The notes under the pieces: generated by a model
Databases searched by the model: none
Seen by the model: the letters and a program-made list of their open reading frames with translations, nothing else
What the model was told of the DNA's origin: nothing
NCBI GenBank assembly: GCA_041617635.1
Contig: JBFJOO010000001.1
Coordinates: 86,285 to 150,284 of the forward strand
From: JAABRB01 sp041617635
GTDB taxonomy: Bacteria > Pseudomonadota > Gammaproteobacteria > Burkholderiales > SG8-39
Reading direction: 5' to 3'
Length of the DNA stretch: 64,000 nucleotides
Translations under genes and position numbers: made by a program
Part shown: piece by piece, positions 46,385-54,618 of the stretch
How positions within the stretch are numbered: the stretch's first letter is position 1
Layout of the letters: each line of letters begins with the position of its first letter

Positions 46385-46717
46385 TTCTCGCTTGTCGGTG
46401 GTTTCTTCTGCGGCTGGCCGAGCATCCCGTGCCCCCGGCGGGACGCTGAATCTTCTATCTTAGCGGGAAAATCCAAACTGACCCCAGGCCTTGGCACGGG
46501 GCCACTCGCTGTGCAACCCGATTATCGTCCGAGCGCGGTGCGCCGTCGTGGCGACACGACATGTTTTTTTGGCGCCACGGTAGTTGGGCCGACGCGGGCA
46601 CCCTACAATGGGCGCGCAGAGGAGGCTCGCGCGGGAAGGTTTCTCGGGCTGAGCCTTGCAGCATATCCCATCCTTCAAAAAAGAAATCTCTGTTCTGCCC
46701 CGAGAAGGAAGAATCTT
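46385..46717. other. 333-nt intergenic region with a plus-strand terminator-like hairpin and SYLF promoter
   Basis: No protein gene is supported here. It contains GTCGTG, loop GCGA, CACGAC followed by ATG and seven T (46545-46570), a terminator oriented to the right although no plus-strand gene precedes it. Further right, TACAAT (46604-46609) is a plausible -10 for the SYLF gene. GAGAAGGAAG gives its ribosome-binding site. Confidence 0.5.
46545..46570 (+). terminator. Orphan intrinsic terminator
   Basis: A 6-bp stem with a GCGA tetraloop and a T7 tract is seen. With the kinase gene to the left on the other strand, the transcript it would end is not annotated; a short RNA between 46440 and 46545 is possible. 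Confidence 0.5.
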
Positions 46718-47281
46718 ATGAAGCTTCACCAAGTACTTTCCACAGGCGTGGCAATCATCGCCCTCGCGGGCGGCAGCGCACTCGCCGGGTCCACCAAGGC
46801 GGAGAAGCAGGCCGAAGTGCGCAAGGCTTCGAAGGCGACGCTCGATGATTTCTACAAAGCTGAGCCGAAGCTGAAGGGCATGGTTGCGAAGTCGACCGGG
46901 TATGCGACGTTCACCACCTACGGCCTCTCGTTCCTGATCGGCGGCGCGGGCGGCAAGGGTCTCGTTCATGATCAAAAGACCGGCAAGGACACGTTCATGG
47001 ACATGGCCCAGGCGAGCGCGGGCGTGCAAATCGGCGCTTCCCAGACCCGGGTCCTGATCGTATTCAAGAACGAGCAGGCAGTGAAACATTTCGTGGACAA
47101 GGGCTGGGAGTTCGGCGGGGGCGGCGGCGCGAGCGCCGGCGTGAAAGGCAAGGATGTCGGCAGTGGAGGCGGAGAGAATCTGATCGCCGACGCGACGTAC
47201 TACACGCTCACTCCGAACGGGTTGCAGTTCGGTGGCGCGGTCGCCGGAACGAAGTTCTGGAAGGACAAGGACCTCAACTAG
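46718..47281 (+). CDS. Secreted SYLF (YSC84-like lipid-binding) domain protein
   Basis: 187 aa. Signal peptide MKLHQVLSTGVAIIALAGGSALAG (read in two parts: MKLHQVLSTGVAII, ALAGGSALAG), then the SYLF fold: LKGMVAKSTGYATFTTYGLSFLIGG, GASQTRVLIVFKN, FGGGGGASAGVKGKDVG and YTLTPNGLQFGGAVAGTKFW. SYLF proteins bind phosphoinositides in eukaryotes; bacterial ones are envelope proteins of unknown role. It is monocistronic. Confidence 0.88.
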   Translation: MKLHQVLSTGVAIIALAGGSALAGSTKAEKQAEVRKASKATLDDFYKAEPKLKGMVAKSTGYATFTTYGLSFLIGGAGGKGLVHDQKTGKDTFMDMAQASAGVQIGASQTRVLIVFKNEQAVKHFVDKGWEFGGGGGASAGVKGKDVGSGGGENLIADATYYTLTPNGLQFGGAVAGTKFWKDKDLN

Positions 47282-47304
47282 ACGATCCCGTCTAGAGTCT
47301 CGAT

Positions 47305-47335
47305 CGAGGGGCTGCGCGGCCCCCTCGCCGCTCTT
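47305..47335. terminator. Weak hairpin between convergent SYLF and lipoprotein genes
   Basis: CGAGGGG and CCCCCTCG flank TGCGCG-like loop sequence, followed by CTCTTT. The stem has a one-base bulge and the T-run is short, so it is a weak, possibly bidirectional terminator. Confidence 0.35.
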
Positions 47336-47392
47336 TCCAGGATCGATGACGGCCGCCCCGCCGCGACCCTGCCGCGCGACCGCGCGGATCAC

Positions 47393-47749
47393 CTACTGCG
47401 CCTTGCCCTTCTCTTTTTCGTATTCGCTCAGCAGGCATTTGATCCCCCGGTCCGTGGGGTTCGCCTGCAACTGTGACGTGATCGACATGGTCCAGTTCGC
47501 GGGAGTGATTCGCCCGGCGTAGAGGCGCGAGGTCTCGTCCATGAAGTACGAGGCGTTATCGGAGCCACCCGCTTCCAGCAGATTGCCGACGGTCGTCGAG
47601 CTGATCGGATCGTAGTAGCACGCCTTCTGCACTCGGTCGATAAACGCATCGTAGGCATTGTCGGGCTTCCAAGCGTCCGGCGCGCAGGCTGCAAGCAGCA
47701 CGCCGCCGCACACCACGATCAAACTGCTCCTGAAGACTTGCATTCGCAT
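47393..47749 (-). CDS. Small predicted lipoprotein
   Basis: 118 aa. The ATG used has GAGGAG 6 nt upstream; another ATG lies two codons later. The signal ends in the lipobox LLAAC (SLIVVCGGVLLAACAPD). The mature part (NAYDAFIDRVQKACYYDPIS; SDNASYFMDETSRLYAGRI; GIKCLLSEYEKEK) holds two further cysteines. No family recognised. It is convergent with the SYLF gene and divergent from the twin-Arg lipoprotein. Confidence 0.78.
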   Translation of the reverse strand: MRMQVFRSSLIVVCGGVLLAACAPDAWKPDNAYDAFIDRVQKACYYDPISSTTVGNLLEAGGSDNASYFMDETSRLYAGRITPANWTMSITSQLQANPTDRGIKCLLSEYEKEKGKAQ

Positions 47750-47937
47750 CCACTCTCCTCTTCTCTTGGCTGTCATCGGTAAACGGCGCTAGTATCGCAT
47801 GCACTGCGCGCAAGGGGCACATCCTGCGGCCGCTCGGGCATTCGGGAATAGTTCGGCGCCGAGATTGTTGACTTGATGCCCACGTCCTCGCCCATCTTGC
47901 CGCGCGCGGCAACAAGAAGTCCTGACAGGAGCTCATC

Positions 47938-48666
47938 ATGCGCAATCGATCCGGACACTCTCCGCAAGCCGAAACGCCGTTGCTGCCGAGCCGGCGCGTC
48001 GTGATCAAGAGCCTAGGCGCCGGCGCCGTGGCGTCGCTGGTTGGCGCCTGCGCGGCGCCCGCGACGCTTGCGCCGCGCACGGTTGCCGCGGAACTCGCCC
48101 CGAGCGTCGGCACGACATGGACTTACGGCTATCGGAGCGACTGGAGCGCCGTCGGGCCGCGCACGTTGACCTACACGGTCACTGCAGTCACGGGCCAAGG
48201 CATCCAGGATCGGCTCGCGCAGCAAGGTGCGCCGGGCAGCGGCGGAGAGCGATTGTTCACGTCGGCCTGGGAGATCGCCGCCCGACCGCTCACGAATTTG
48301 ATGGTGCACGAATTCTCGCCCTACGCGCTCGCGTTCGGCGACGTGCCGACCGGTGAGCGGATCAACGTAACGATGCCGACAGTGAACTGGGGCACTACGT
48401 GGACAACCACTGCCCGCGCCGTTGGAACCGAGCGCGTCTCGGTCCCGGCCGGAAGCTTCGACGCCGTTCGAATCGAGATTCTCGGCACCCGGCTTTTCGT
48501 CGCCGGGCAGATGGATAGCGCGGCAGACGTCGTGCGGCTTTACGCGACCGCCTGGCTTGCGCCGGCGGTGAAGCGTTCAGTGCGCTTCACGTTCCAGACG
48601 CAGGCCGCGCAGCTCAACCTGCTCTCGCGCGACCATTTCGAGCTCCAGAGCTTCAAGGCCGGCTGA
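47938..48666 (+). CDS. Predicted Tat-exported lipoprotein
   Basis: 242 aa. A twin-arginine-like motif SRRVVIK at residues 18-24 is followed by a hydrophobic region and lipobox LVGAC, so export in folded form with later lipidation is likely. The mature domain is beta-rich (GTTWTYGYRSDW, TLTYTVTAVTGQ, VSVPAGSFDAVRIEILGTRLF), like many DUF-type substrate or cell-wall proteins. No catalytic motif seen. Convergent/divergent neighbours give no clue to its job. Confidence 0.75.
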   Translation: MRNRSGHSPQAETPLLPSRRVVIKSLGAGAVASLVGACAAPATLAPRTVAAELAPSVGTTWTYGYRSDWSAVGPRTLTYTVTAVTGQGIQDRLAQQGAPGSGGERLFTSAWEIAARPLTNLMVHEFSPYALAFGDVPTGERINVTMPTVNWGTTWTTTARAVGTERVSVPAGSFDAVRIEILGTRLFVAGQMDSAADVVRLYATAWLAPAVKRSVRFTFQTQAAQLNLLSRDHFELQSFKAG

Positions 48667-48752
48667 TCCCACACCTTTTGCGTCATCACTCCTCATGGGG
48701 CGGAACTGGAGCCTATCTCAAGACATGACGACTCCCGCGAAAGAGGGGATAC

Positions 48753-48806
48753 ACAAGGGGCGTGCCCCTTGTTTGTAGGGGATGTCCAAGGGGGAGTTCC
48801 CCCTTG
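48753..48806. repeat. Tandem ACAAGGGG-type hairpins
   Basis: The 209-nt gap before the response-regulator gene has two perfect hairpins: ACAAGGGGC/GCCCCTTGT (loop GT) and CAAGGGGGA/TCCCCCTTG (loop GT), joined by TTGTAGGGGATGTC. The same element type, with six G, lies in the grxD duplication at 35.43 kb. A CTCCCGCGAAAGAGGGG relic just left resembles the first repeat family. The role is unknown. Confidence 0.7.
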
Positions 48807-48875
48807 TTCGTACGACTCCTCTCGCAGGAAGAAGCATGGCCGTTTTTTCGAGACCGCTTCTGGCGTGTCGAGTCG

Positions 48876-49538
48876 ATGAGGCTGCTCCTGGTCGAGGACG
48901 ACCCGATGGTCGGCGATGCGGTGCGCGAGGGGTTGCGCCAGGAGGGCTACGCGGTCGATTGGGTGCAAGACGGGACCGCGGCGGAAACCGCACTGCGTGC
49001 CGAGCGCTACGACCTGGTGCTCCTCGATCTCGGGCTGCCGCGCCGCGGCGGATTGGAGGTGCTTGCGTCGCTCCGCGCCGCGCACAATGACGTTCCAGTG
49101 CTCGTGATAACCGCGCGCGACACGCTTCCCGACCGGGTCAAGGGCCTGGACACGGGCGCCGACGACTATCTCGTCAAGCCTTTCGATCTCGACGAGCTCG
49201 CGGCGCGCGTGCGCGCGCTGCTCCGCCGTGCGGCCGGACGCGCGGAGCCCGAAATCCGCTGCGGACCGCTCACGCTCAATCCCGCGACCCGCGAGGTGTT
49301 CGTGCGCGCGCGACCGGTCGCGCTTTCGGCGCGGGAGTTCACGTTGCTCGAAGCGCTCGCCGAGCGGCCGGGGGTCGTGCTCTCGCGCTCGCAGCTGGAA
49401 GACCGGCTGTACGGCTGGGGCGAGGAGATCGCGAGCAACGCGGTCGAAGTGCACGTTCACAACCTGCGGCGCAAGCTCGGGGTCGAGATCATCCGCAACG
49501 TGCGCGGCGTCGGCTACACGCTCGAGACGGCCGAATGA
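48876..49538 (+). CDS. OmpR-family response regulator (QseB/PmrA-like)
   Basis: 220 aa. Receiver: MRLLLVEDDPMVGDAV, phosphoacceptor D51 in VLLDLGLPRRGG, and TGADDYLVKPFDL. The C-terminal winged helix has LSAREFTLLEALAERPG, LEDRLYGWGEEIASNAVEVHVHNLRRKLG and the final RGVGYTL. The subgroup (QseB, PmrA, TctD) fits. It is coupled to a sensor kinase by ATGA overlap. A perfect CTTAAG-N5-CTTAAG box lies in front of the degP-type gene 2 kb downstream. Upstream in-frame codons are repeat DNA and rejected as coding. Confidence 0.9.
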   Translation: MRLLLVEDDPMVGDAVREGLRQEGYAVDWVQDGTAAETALRAERYDLVLLDLGLPRRGGLEVLASLRAAHNDVPVLVITARDTLPDRVKGLDTGADDYLVKPFDLDELAARVRALLRRAAGRAEPEIRCGPLTLNPATREVFVRARPVALSAREFTLLEALAERPGVVLSRSQLEDRLYGWGEEIASNAVEVHVHNLRRKLGVEIIRNVRGVGYTLETAE

Positions 49539-50842
49539 CCTCGCTCCGGCAGCGCCTGCTGGTCGCCCTGCTCGGCGCGTTGCTGCTCGTCGGCATCGTG
49601 GCTAGCGCGGCGACCTATCTTTCCGCGCGGAGCGAGATCAACGCGCTGCTCGACGAGGAGCTCCGCCAGGTCGCGCTCTCGCTGCGCGACCACGCCGTGC
49701 TCGATCTTTCGCGGCTGACTCGCGGCGGTGGCGACGCACGCCAGCGCGTGGTGGTGCAGATCTGGGGGCCGACCGGAGTGGCGCTCTATCTCTCGAACAC
49801 GGTGGCACCGCTTCCGCTGGTGCGCACCGAGGGGTTCGTGAGCCTCGCGCACGAGGGGCGCGAGTGGCGCGTCTACACGGCCACCATGGGCCTGCAGACG
49901 ATCCAGGTCGGTCAGGCGATCGCGCTGCGGCGCGAGCTCGCCACCGACGTGGCGTTGCGCATCCTGATCCCGATACTCGCGGCGCTGCCGCTCTTCGGGG
50001 TGCTGATCTGGTTGCTCGTGGGCCACGGGCTTGCGCCGGTTGCCCGCCTGGCGCGCACGATCGCATCGCGAAGCGCCGCTTCGCTGGCGCCGCTGCCCGC
50101 CGACCGATTGCCCGAAGAGGTTGCGCCCCTCGTCGCGTCCCTGAACGGGCTGCTCGCGCGCCTCGAGCAGTCCTTCGGACTGCAGCGCCGCTTCGCCGCC
50201 GATGCGGCGCACGAGCTCCGCACGCCGCTGACCGCGCTGGGGTTGCAGATTCAACTGCTCGAGCGCGCAAAGACCGACGCCGAGCGCGCAAGCGCCGTGG
50301 CGCGACTCAGGGAGGGCGTCAAACGCGCGACCCGCCTCGTCGAGCAGCTGCTCGTCATGGCGCGTCTCGAGCCGGACGCCGCCGATCGGCCCGTCGAGCG
50401 CGTGGAGCTCGGTGCCCTGGCGAATTCCGTGGCGGGGGATCTCGCGGCGCTCGCCGAGGTCCGGGGAGTCGCGCTCGAAGTGGACGCGGAGGAGAATATC
50501 GCGACGCTGGGCACGGAGGACGCCCTGCGCATTCTCGTCTCCAATCTCGTCGATAACGCGATTCGCTACACGCCCTCCGGCGGCACCATCGTGATGCGGG
50601 TGTCGCGCGCCGCAGGCGATGCGATTCTCGAAGTCGCGGACGACGGGCCCGGCATCCCCGAGGCCGAGCGGGCGCGGGTCTTCGGCCGCTTCTATCGCGT
50701 GGCCGGGACCGAGCAGCCCGGCAGCGGACTCGGCCTCGCCATCGTGCGCCAGGTGGCCGACCTGCACCGCGCGCGCTTGGAGCTCGGCACCGGTCTAGGC
50801 GGCGCCGGGCTGGCCGTCCGGGTCCGCTTCGCGCCCGCCTGA
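49535..50842 (+). CDS. Sensor histidine kinase (QseC/PmrB-like)
   Basis: 435 aa. Membrane helices at about 8-30 (LLVALLGALLLVGIVASAA) and 150-170 (ILIPILAALPLFGVLIWLL) enclose a 120-residue periplasmic sensor. HAMP region follows. The H-box is ADAAHELRTPLTALGLQIQL, the N-box LVSNLVDNAIRYTP, then VADDGPGIPEAER and GSGLGLAIVRQV. It should phosphorylate the preceding regulator. The stimulus is unknown; envelope stress would suit the adjacent protease gene. Confidence 0.9.
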   Translation: MTSLRQRLLVALLGALLLVGIVASAATYLSARSEINALLDEELRQVALSLRDHAVLDLSRLTRGGGDARQRVVVQIWGPTGVALYLSNTVAPLPLVRTEGFVSLAHEGREWRVYTATMGLQTIQVGQAIALRRELATDVALRILIPILAALPLFGVLIWLLVGHGLAPVARLARTIASRSAASLAPLPADRLPEEVAPLVASLNGLLARLEQSFGLQRRFAADAAHELRTPLTALGLQIQLLERAKTDAERASAVARLREGVKRATRLVEQLLVMARLEPDAADRPVERVELGALANSVAGDLAALAEVRGVALEVDAEENIATLGTEDALRILVSNLVDNAIRYTPSGGTIVMRVSRAAGDAILEVADDGPGIPEAERARVFGRFYRVAGTEQPGSGLGLAIVRQVADLHRARLELGTGLGGAGLAVRVRFAPA

Positions 50843-50891
50843 CGCCCGCTACTGCGCTCGGAAGGGGGCTCAGAGCGACCCCTCAACCGCT

Positions 50892-50908
50892 CTTAAGCTC
50901 GGCTTAAG
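50892..50908 (+). promoter_or_regulatory. PmrA/QseB-type operator upstream of the degP-like gene
   Basis: CTTAAG, CTCGG, CTTAAG: two direct hexamers spaced by 5 nt, exactly the PmrA-box layout. It lies 50 nt after the sensor-kinase stop and 73 nt before the protease ATG. Confidence 0.7.
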
Positions 50909-50980
50909 GATTGCGTCTCAGGATCGTTGGCGAGACGAGGGATGGTCCCTCGGCGCTTACCAGCGATAGGAGACAAAACA

Positions 50981-52471
50981 ATGCTGAAACGCAATCGTCT
51001 AGCCCCTGCGGCCATTGCTCTGGCGGTTGCCGCTGCGTTCGCGGCGGGATGCACCGACGCCAAGCTGCCCGGTGTGACCGAGGCCAACGCCATGACCGCG
51101 TCCCCTGTGGTGTCCGCGACGGCGGCGAATCCGGCGACCACGCGGCTCGCACTGCCCGACTTCAGGAAACTCGTGGCCGAGCAGGGTCCCGCGGTCGTGA
51201 ACGTCGCAGTGAAGAAGCCCGGGCCCGCGCTGGCGGCCGGAATGCCGCAGTTCGACGAAGACGGCCCCTTCGGAGACTTCTTCCGCCGCTTCGGCATCCC
51301 CATGCCGCGTGGCGGGGAGCAAGGCGGCCCGCTCATGCCCCAGCCCAGCCAAGGCGTGGGCTCGGGCTTCATCATCAGCCCGGACGGCCTCATCCTCACC
51401 AACGCGCACGTGGTGGAAGGGGCCGAGGAGGTCACGGTGAAGCTCTCGGACAAGCGCGAGTTCTCCGCCCAGGTGCTGGGCGCGGACGCGCGCACCGACG
51501 TGGCGGTGCTCAAGATCGCGGCCACCGGCCTGCCGGCAGTTCGCATCGGCGATGCGAAGAAGACCGAGGTCGGCGAATGGGTGGCGGCGATCGGTTCGCC
51601 CTTCGGCCTGGAGAGCACGGTGACTGCGGGCATCGTCTCGGCGAAGTCGCGCAATCTGCCCGATGAGCGCCTGGTGCCCTTCATCCAGACCGACGTCGCG
51701 GTGAACCCCGGCAATTCCGGGGGGCCGCTCTTCAATCTCGACGGCGAGGTGGTGGGCATCAATTCCATGATCTACAGCCGCACCGGAGGTTACATGGGCG
51801 TGTCCTTCGCCATCCCGATCGATGTCGCGATGAAGGTCAAGGATGATCTGGTCAAGTACGGCAAGGTCACCCGCGGCCGTATCGGCGTCGTGATCCAGTC
51901 GGTCACCCAGCCCCTCGCGGATTCGTTTGGCTTGGCGAAAGCCGAAGGCGCGCTGATCGCGAAGGTCGAGCCTGACAGCCCGGCGGCCAAAGCCGGACTC
52001 AAGACCGGCGACGTCATCCTCGCGTGGAACGGCCAGCCGATCAGCGACTCGACTGACCTTCCGCATCGCGTGGCCGAGACCAAGCCCGGATCGCAAGCGG
52101 GTCTCAGGATCTGGCGCGAAGGCAAGGAGAAGGACCTCACGATCGCGGTGGGTGAGATGCCCGCGGACGAGGCGACGCTCGCCGCGGCGGCAACGCCTGC
52201 CGCGCAGGGCAAGCTCGGCGTAGCGGTGCGCCCGCTAGCCGACCAGGAAGCCAAGCAGGCGGGAACCGAGGGCGGATTGCTCGTCGAGCGCGCGATCGGC
52301 GCGGCGGCCAAGGCCGGCGTGCGCCGTGGAGACGTGATCCTCGGCGTGAACGGCAAGCCAGTGCGCTCGCCCGAAGAGCTCAAGCGCGCCATCGACAACG
52401 CTGGGAAGCACGCCGCGCTCCTCGTCCAGCGCGGCGCGGCGCGCATCTTCGTGCCGGTGCAGATCGGCTGA
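50981..52471 (+). CDS. Do-family periplasmic serine protease (DegP/HtrA), probably a lipoprotein
   Basis: 496 aa. The signal ends AAAFAAGCTDA, a lipobox-like AAGC, so the protease may be membrane-tethered, unlike soluble DegP. Catalytic triad H143 (LTNAHVV), D173 (ARTDVAVLKI) and S246 (NPGNSGGPLFN). Two PDZ domains follow (GRIGVVIQSVTQPLA; GKLGVAVRPLADQEA). It degrades or refolds misfolded envelope proteins. GATAGGAGA gives the ribosome-binding site. It sits behind the two-component genes with a PmrA-type box, so regulation by that system is likely. Confidence 0.93.
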   Translation: MLKRNRLAPAAIALAVAAAFAAGCTDAKLPGVTEANAMTASPVVSATAANPATTRLALPDFRKLVAEQGPAVVNVAVKKPGPALAAGMPQFDEDGPFGDFFRRFGIPMPRGGEQGGPLMPQPSQGVGSGFIISPDGLILTNAHVVEGAEEVTVKLSDKREFSAQVLGADARTDVAVLKIAATGLPAVRIGDAKKTEVGEWVAAIGSPFGLESTVTAGIVSAKSRNLPDERLVPFIQTDVAVNPGNSGGPLFNLDGEVVGINSMIYSRTGGYMGVSFAIPIDVAMKVKDDLVKYGKVTRGRIGVVIQSVTQPLADSFGLAKAEGALIAKVEPDSPAAKAGLKTGDVILAWNGQPISDSTDLPHRVAETKPGSQAGLRIWREGKEKDLTIAVGEMPADEATLAAAATPAAQGKLGVAVRPLADQEAKQAGTEGGLLVERAIGAAAKAGVRRGDVILGVNGKPVRSPEELKRAIDNAGKHAALLVQRGAARIFVPVQIG

Positions 52472-52522
52472 CCCACGGCGGTTGTACCGCTCCGAGGCTT
52501 CTGGACGCCCTGGAGTTGGCAA

Positions 52523-52556
52523 GCCCGCGCGGCCTCGGCCGCGCGGGCGCTTTTTT
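52523..52556 (+). terminator. Intrinsic terminator of the protease gene
   Basis: A perfect 12-bp stem GCCCGCGCGGCC/GGCCGCGCGGGC with a 2-nt loop, then GC and six T, begins 52 nt after the stop. Confidence 0.93.
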
Positions 52557-53540
52557 CTAGGCGCGATTCAAGTTGAAGAGGCGGATCGCGTTCTCGCGCC
52601 CGATTCGCCGCCGATCGTTCTCGCTGATGCTGGCGACGTCGAACCAGTCAGCGGCGTGATCGATGTTCTCGAACGGCCAGTCCGTCGAGAAGAGCACTCG
52701 GTCGACGCCGATCTCGAGGATTGCGTCGATCAGGGTCTGGGTGCGGAAGTTGCCCGACGTCGTGACATAGAAGTTCTGCGAGAAGTACTCCGCGATCCGC
52801 TTCTTGGCCGGGTACCGCGGCGGCGCTTTCGTCCAGGCGTTTCGATTGTCGATGCGCCACATGCTGTACGGAAGCCCCTCCCCCATGTGCCCGAGAATGA
52901 TCTGGATCCGCGGGTGCTTGTCGAACAGTCCCGAGCACATCAGGCGCAGCGCATGCACGGCAGTCTCCTGGCCGAACGCCCAAGTCGGTCCGAGCAGCCA
53001 GGGATGACCCTCGTAGATCTGCGCCATGTTCGGCAGCGGATTGCGCGGATGGAGATAAAAGGGCACGGCGAGCCGCTCGACCACTGCCCAGAACGGCAGG
53101 TACTGGGGCAGGTCGAGGTAGACCGCGGTGTCCGCTTCACGAACCTGCGAGAAGCCGTTCACCAGCGCGCCCTTGAAGCCGAGCTTCGAGACGCACCGTT
53201 CCAGCTCGCGAATCGCCAGGTCCGGATCCTGCATCGGGAGCGCTGCAAGCGCCTGAAATCGGTCGGGACGCTTGCGGACCTGCTCCGCGAGAAAATCGTT
53301 CGCGCGCTGCGCGATCTCGTTGGCGCGTGCCGGGTCGGGAATCGCCTGGATGGCCGGCGCGTTCAGCGAGAGCAGCATCATCTCGATGCCGTGCCGGTCC
53401 ATGAGATGCAGCCGCTTCTCGTGGATGTCGAGCAGGCGCCCGCTCAACTCGGTCCAGACGTCGGCAGGCAGAAATCCGGCCGAGTCGTTCAACGTGTCCG
53501 GAATCGCGAAATGCTCTTCGAGCGCAATCTTGCCTTGCAT
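52557..53540 (-). CDS. Amidohydrolase-family decarboxylase, gamma-resorcylate (2,6-dihydroxybenzoate) decarboxylase-like
   Basis: 327 aa, same length and domain layout as 2,6-dihydroxybenzoate decarboxylase. Closely similar motifs run through the whole protein: MQGKIALEEHFAIPDTL, SLNAPAIQAIPD, VPFYLHPRNPLP, LGPTWAFGQETAVHALRL, IILGHMGEGLPY, and FSTDWPFENIDHAADWF. Metal ligands E8, His of LHPRNP, His of LGHMGE and Asp of STDWPF are all present. It interconverts 2,6-dihydroxybenzoate and resorcinol + CO2. No other resorcinol-pathway gene is in the window, so the substrate could differ. A perfect-looking reading from ATG is used. Confidence 0.85.
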   Translation of the reverse strand: MQGKIALEEHFAIPDTLNDSAGFLPADVWTELSGRLLDIHEKRLHLMDRHGIEMMLLSLNAPAIQAIPDPARANEIAQRANDFLAEQVRKRPDRFQALAALPMQDPDLAIRELERCVSKLGFKGALVNGFSQVREADTAVYLDLPQYLPFWAVVERLAVPFYLHPRNPLPNMAQIYEGHPWLLGPTWAFGQETAVHALRLMCSGLFDKHPRIQIILGHMGEGLPYSMWRIDNRNAWTKAPPRYPAKKRIAEYFSQNFYVTTSGNFRTQTLIDAILEIGVDRVLFSTDWPFENIDHAADWFDVASISENDRRRIGRENAIRLFNLNRA

Positions 53541-53628
53541 GGTCTCCCCCTTGCGAATCGGTTCCCGGCATCGGGTGCGCGGCCGACGGCTATTCTGCCC
53601 CGCTTCGCGCGCGCGGGTGGGGGAAAGG

Positions 53629-54444
53629 TCAGGCGGCCACGGCCGGCACGCTGTCCAAATCCCGCGGCGGCTGGGTGAGGTCGAGGTTGCGGAACGTCGC
53701 CTGCTCGTCGAGCACCGGAAATTGACGCGGGTGTCCGACGAGGAATCCCTGGAAGAAACGAATGCCCAGCGAATAGGCCCAGTCGAGCTTCTCCTGGCTG
53801 TCGATGCCCTGCGCGACAGAGCGGCATCCCAGCGAAGCGGCGAGGGCGACCAGTTCGCGCAATGGCTCCTCGTCGAGGGTCTGAAATGCCGTCGAAATCG
53901 CCTTGCGGTCGAGCTTGATCAGCTTGGGTCGGAGCGTCCGGAGCAGTTTCTCGTCGCACCGCGGCAGCCCGGGCGCGCAGTTGCCGAGGGCAACGCGCAC
54001 GCCGCGCCAGGCGCAGTCCTTGGCGAACGAAAGCAACGAACGCGGATCCTGCTGAATCACCGTGTCGGTGATCTCGACGATCAGGCGCTTTGCATGCGGG
54101 CCGACCTCCGCCAGCTCGCGCAGGTAGCGCCCGGCGTGCTGGCTGACTGTGATCGACGAAACGTTCACGCTCACCGAGACCGAGCGGTGCAGCTGGTCGA
54201 TCGCCGCAACCGCCTGCTTGAGCACTGCGAGATCCACGGTCCCGATGTAGCCCGTTCCCTCCCAGCGGCGAATCGACGTCTCACGCGACTCCGGCGAATT
54301 CGATCCCTCGCGAAAGCGCAGCAGCGCCTCGTAGACCACGATCTGGCCGCGAGCGCTCATGATCGGCTGGAATGCCGTGCGGATCAGCTTTTGCAAGCGA
54401 GGGTCCCTGGTATCGACCGGGACAATATGCAATTCCGATGCCAA
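53629..54444 (-). CDS. Degenerate EAL-domain protein
   Basis: 271 aa; the EAL fold fills the chain with no partner domain. Kept: YEALLR at 38-43, N94 (VSVNVSS), E124 (VEITDT), K177 (LIKLDR) and FFQGFLVG. Lost: the metal-binding DDFG is GNCAPG at 154-159, and the catalytic-Glu context AEGVE reads AQGID at 211-215. It therefore should not hydrolyse c-di-GMP; it may bind it or act through protein contacts, as known for other inactive EAL proteins. Gene neighbours (a decarboxylase-like gene and cinA) give no pathway link. Confidence 0.85.
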   Translation of the reverse strand: MASELHIVPVDTRDPRLQKLIRTAFQPIMSARGQIVVYEALLRFREGSNSPESRETSIRRWEGTGYIGTVDLAVLKQAVAAIDQLHRSVSVSVNVSSITVSQHAGRYLRELAEVGPHAKRLIVEITDTVIQQDPRSLLSFAKDCAWRGVRVALGNCAPGLPRCDEKLLRTLRPKLIKLDRKAISTAFQTLDEEPLRELVALAASLGCRSVAQGIDSQEKLDWAYSLGIRFFQGFLVGHPRQFPVLDEQATFRNLDLTQPPRDLDSVPAVAA

Positions 54445-54618
54445 GCGGCGACGGCAGAAAATCCCGCCAATCCACGCATCGCGCGTGACTTTTCTGACAG
54501 TGGTGTCGGACGACGGTCAGCGCCCGGGCGGGGACGCCGGTCGGCCGACATCGCGCCCGCCGAGTCTCGATCGCCGCAAGGAACGCGAAGTGACGCCTCG
54601 ACGGCCCTGCCATCTCCT

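Noticed and set aside
48753..48806. Tandem hairpins considered as a CRISPR fragment
   Set aside because: Only two units of different sequence, no regular spacer, and no cas genes nearby.
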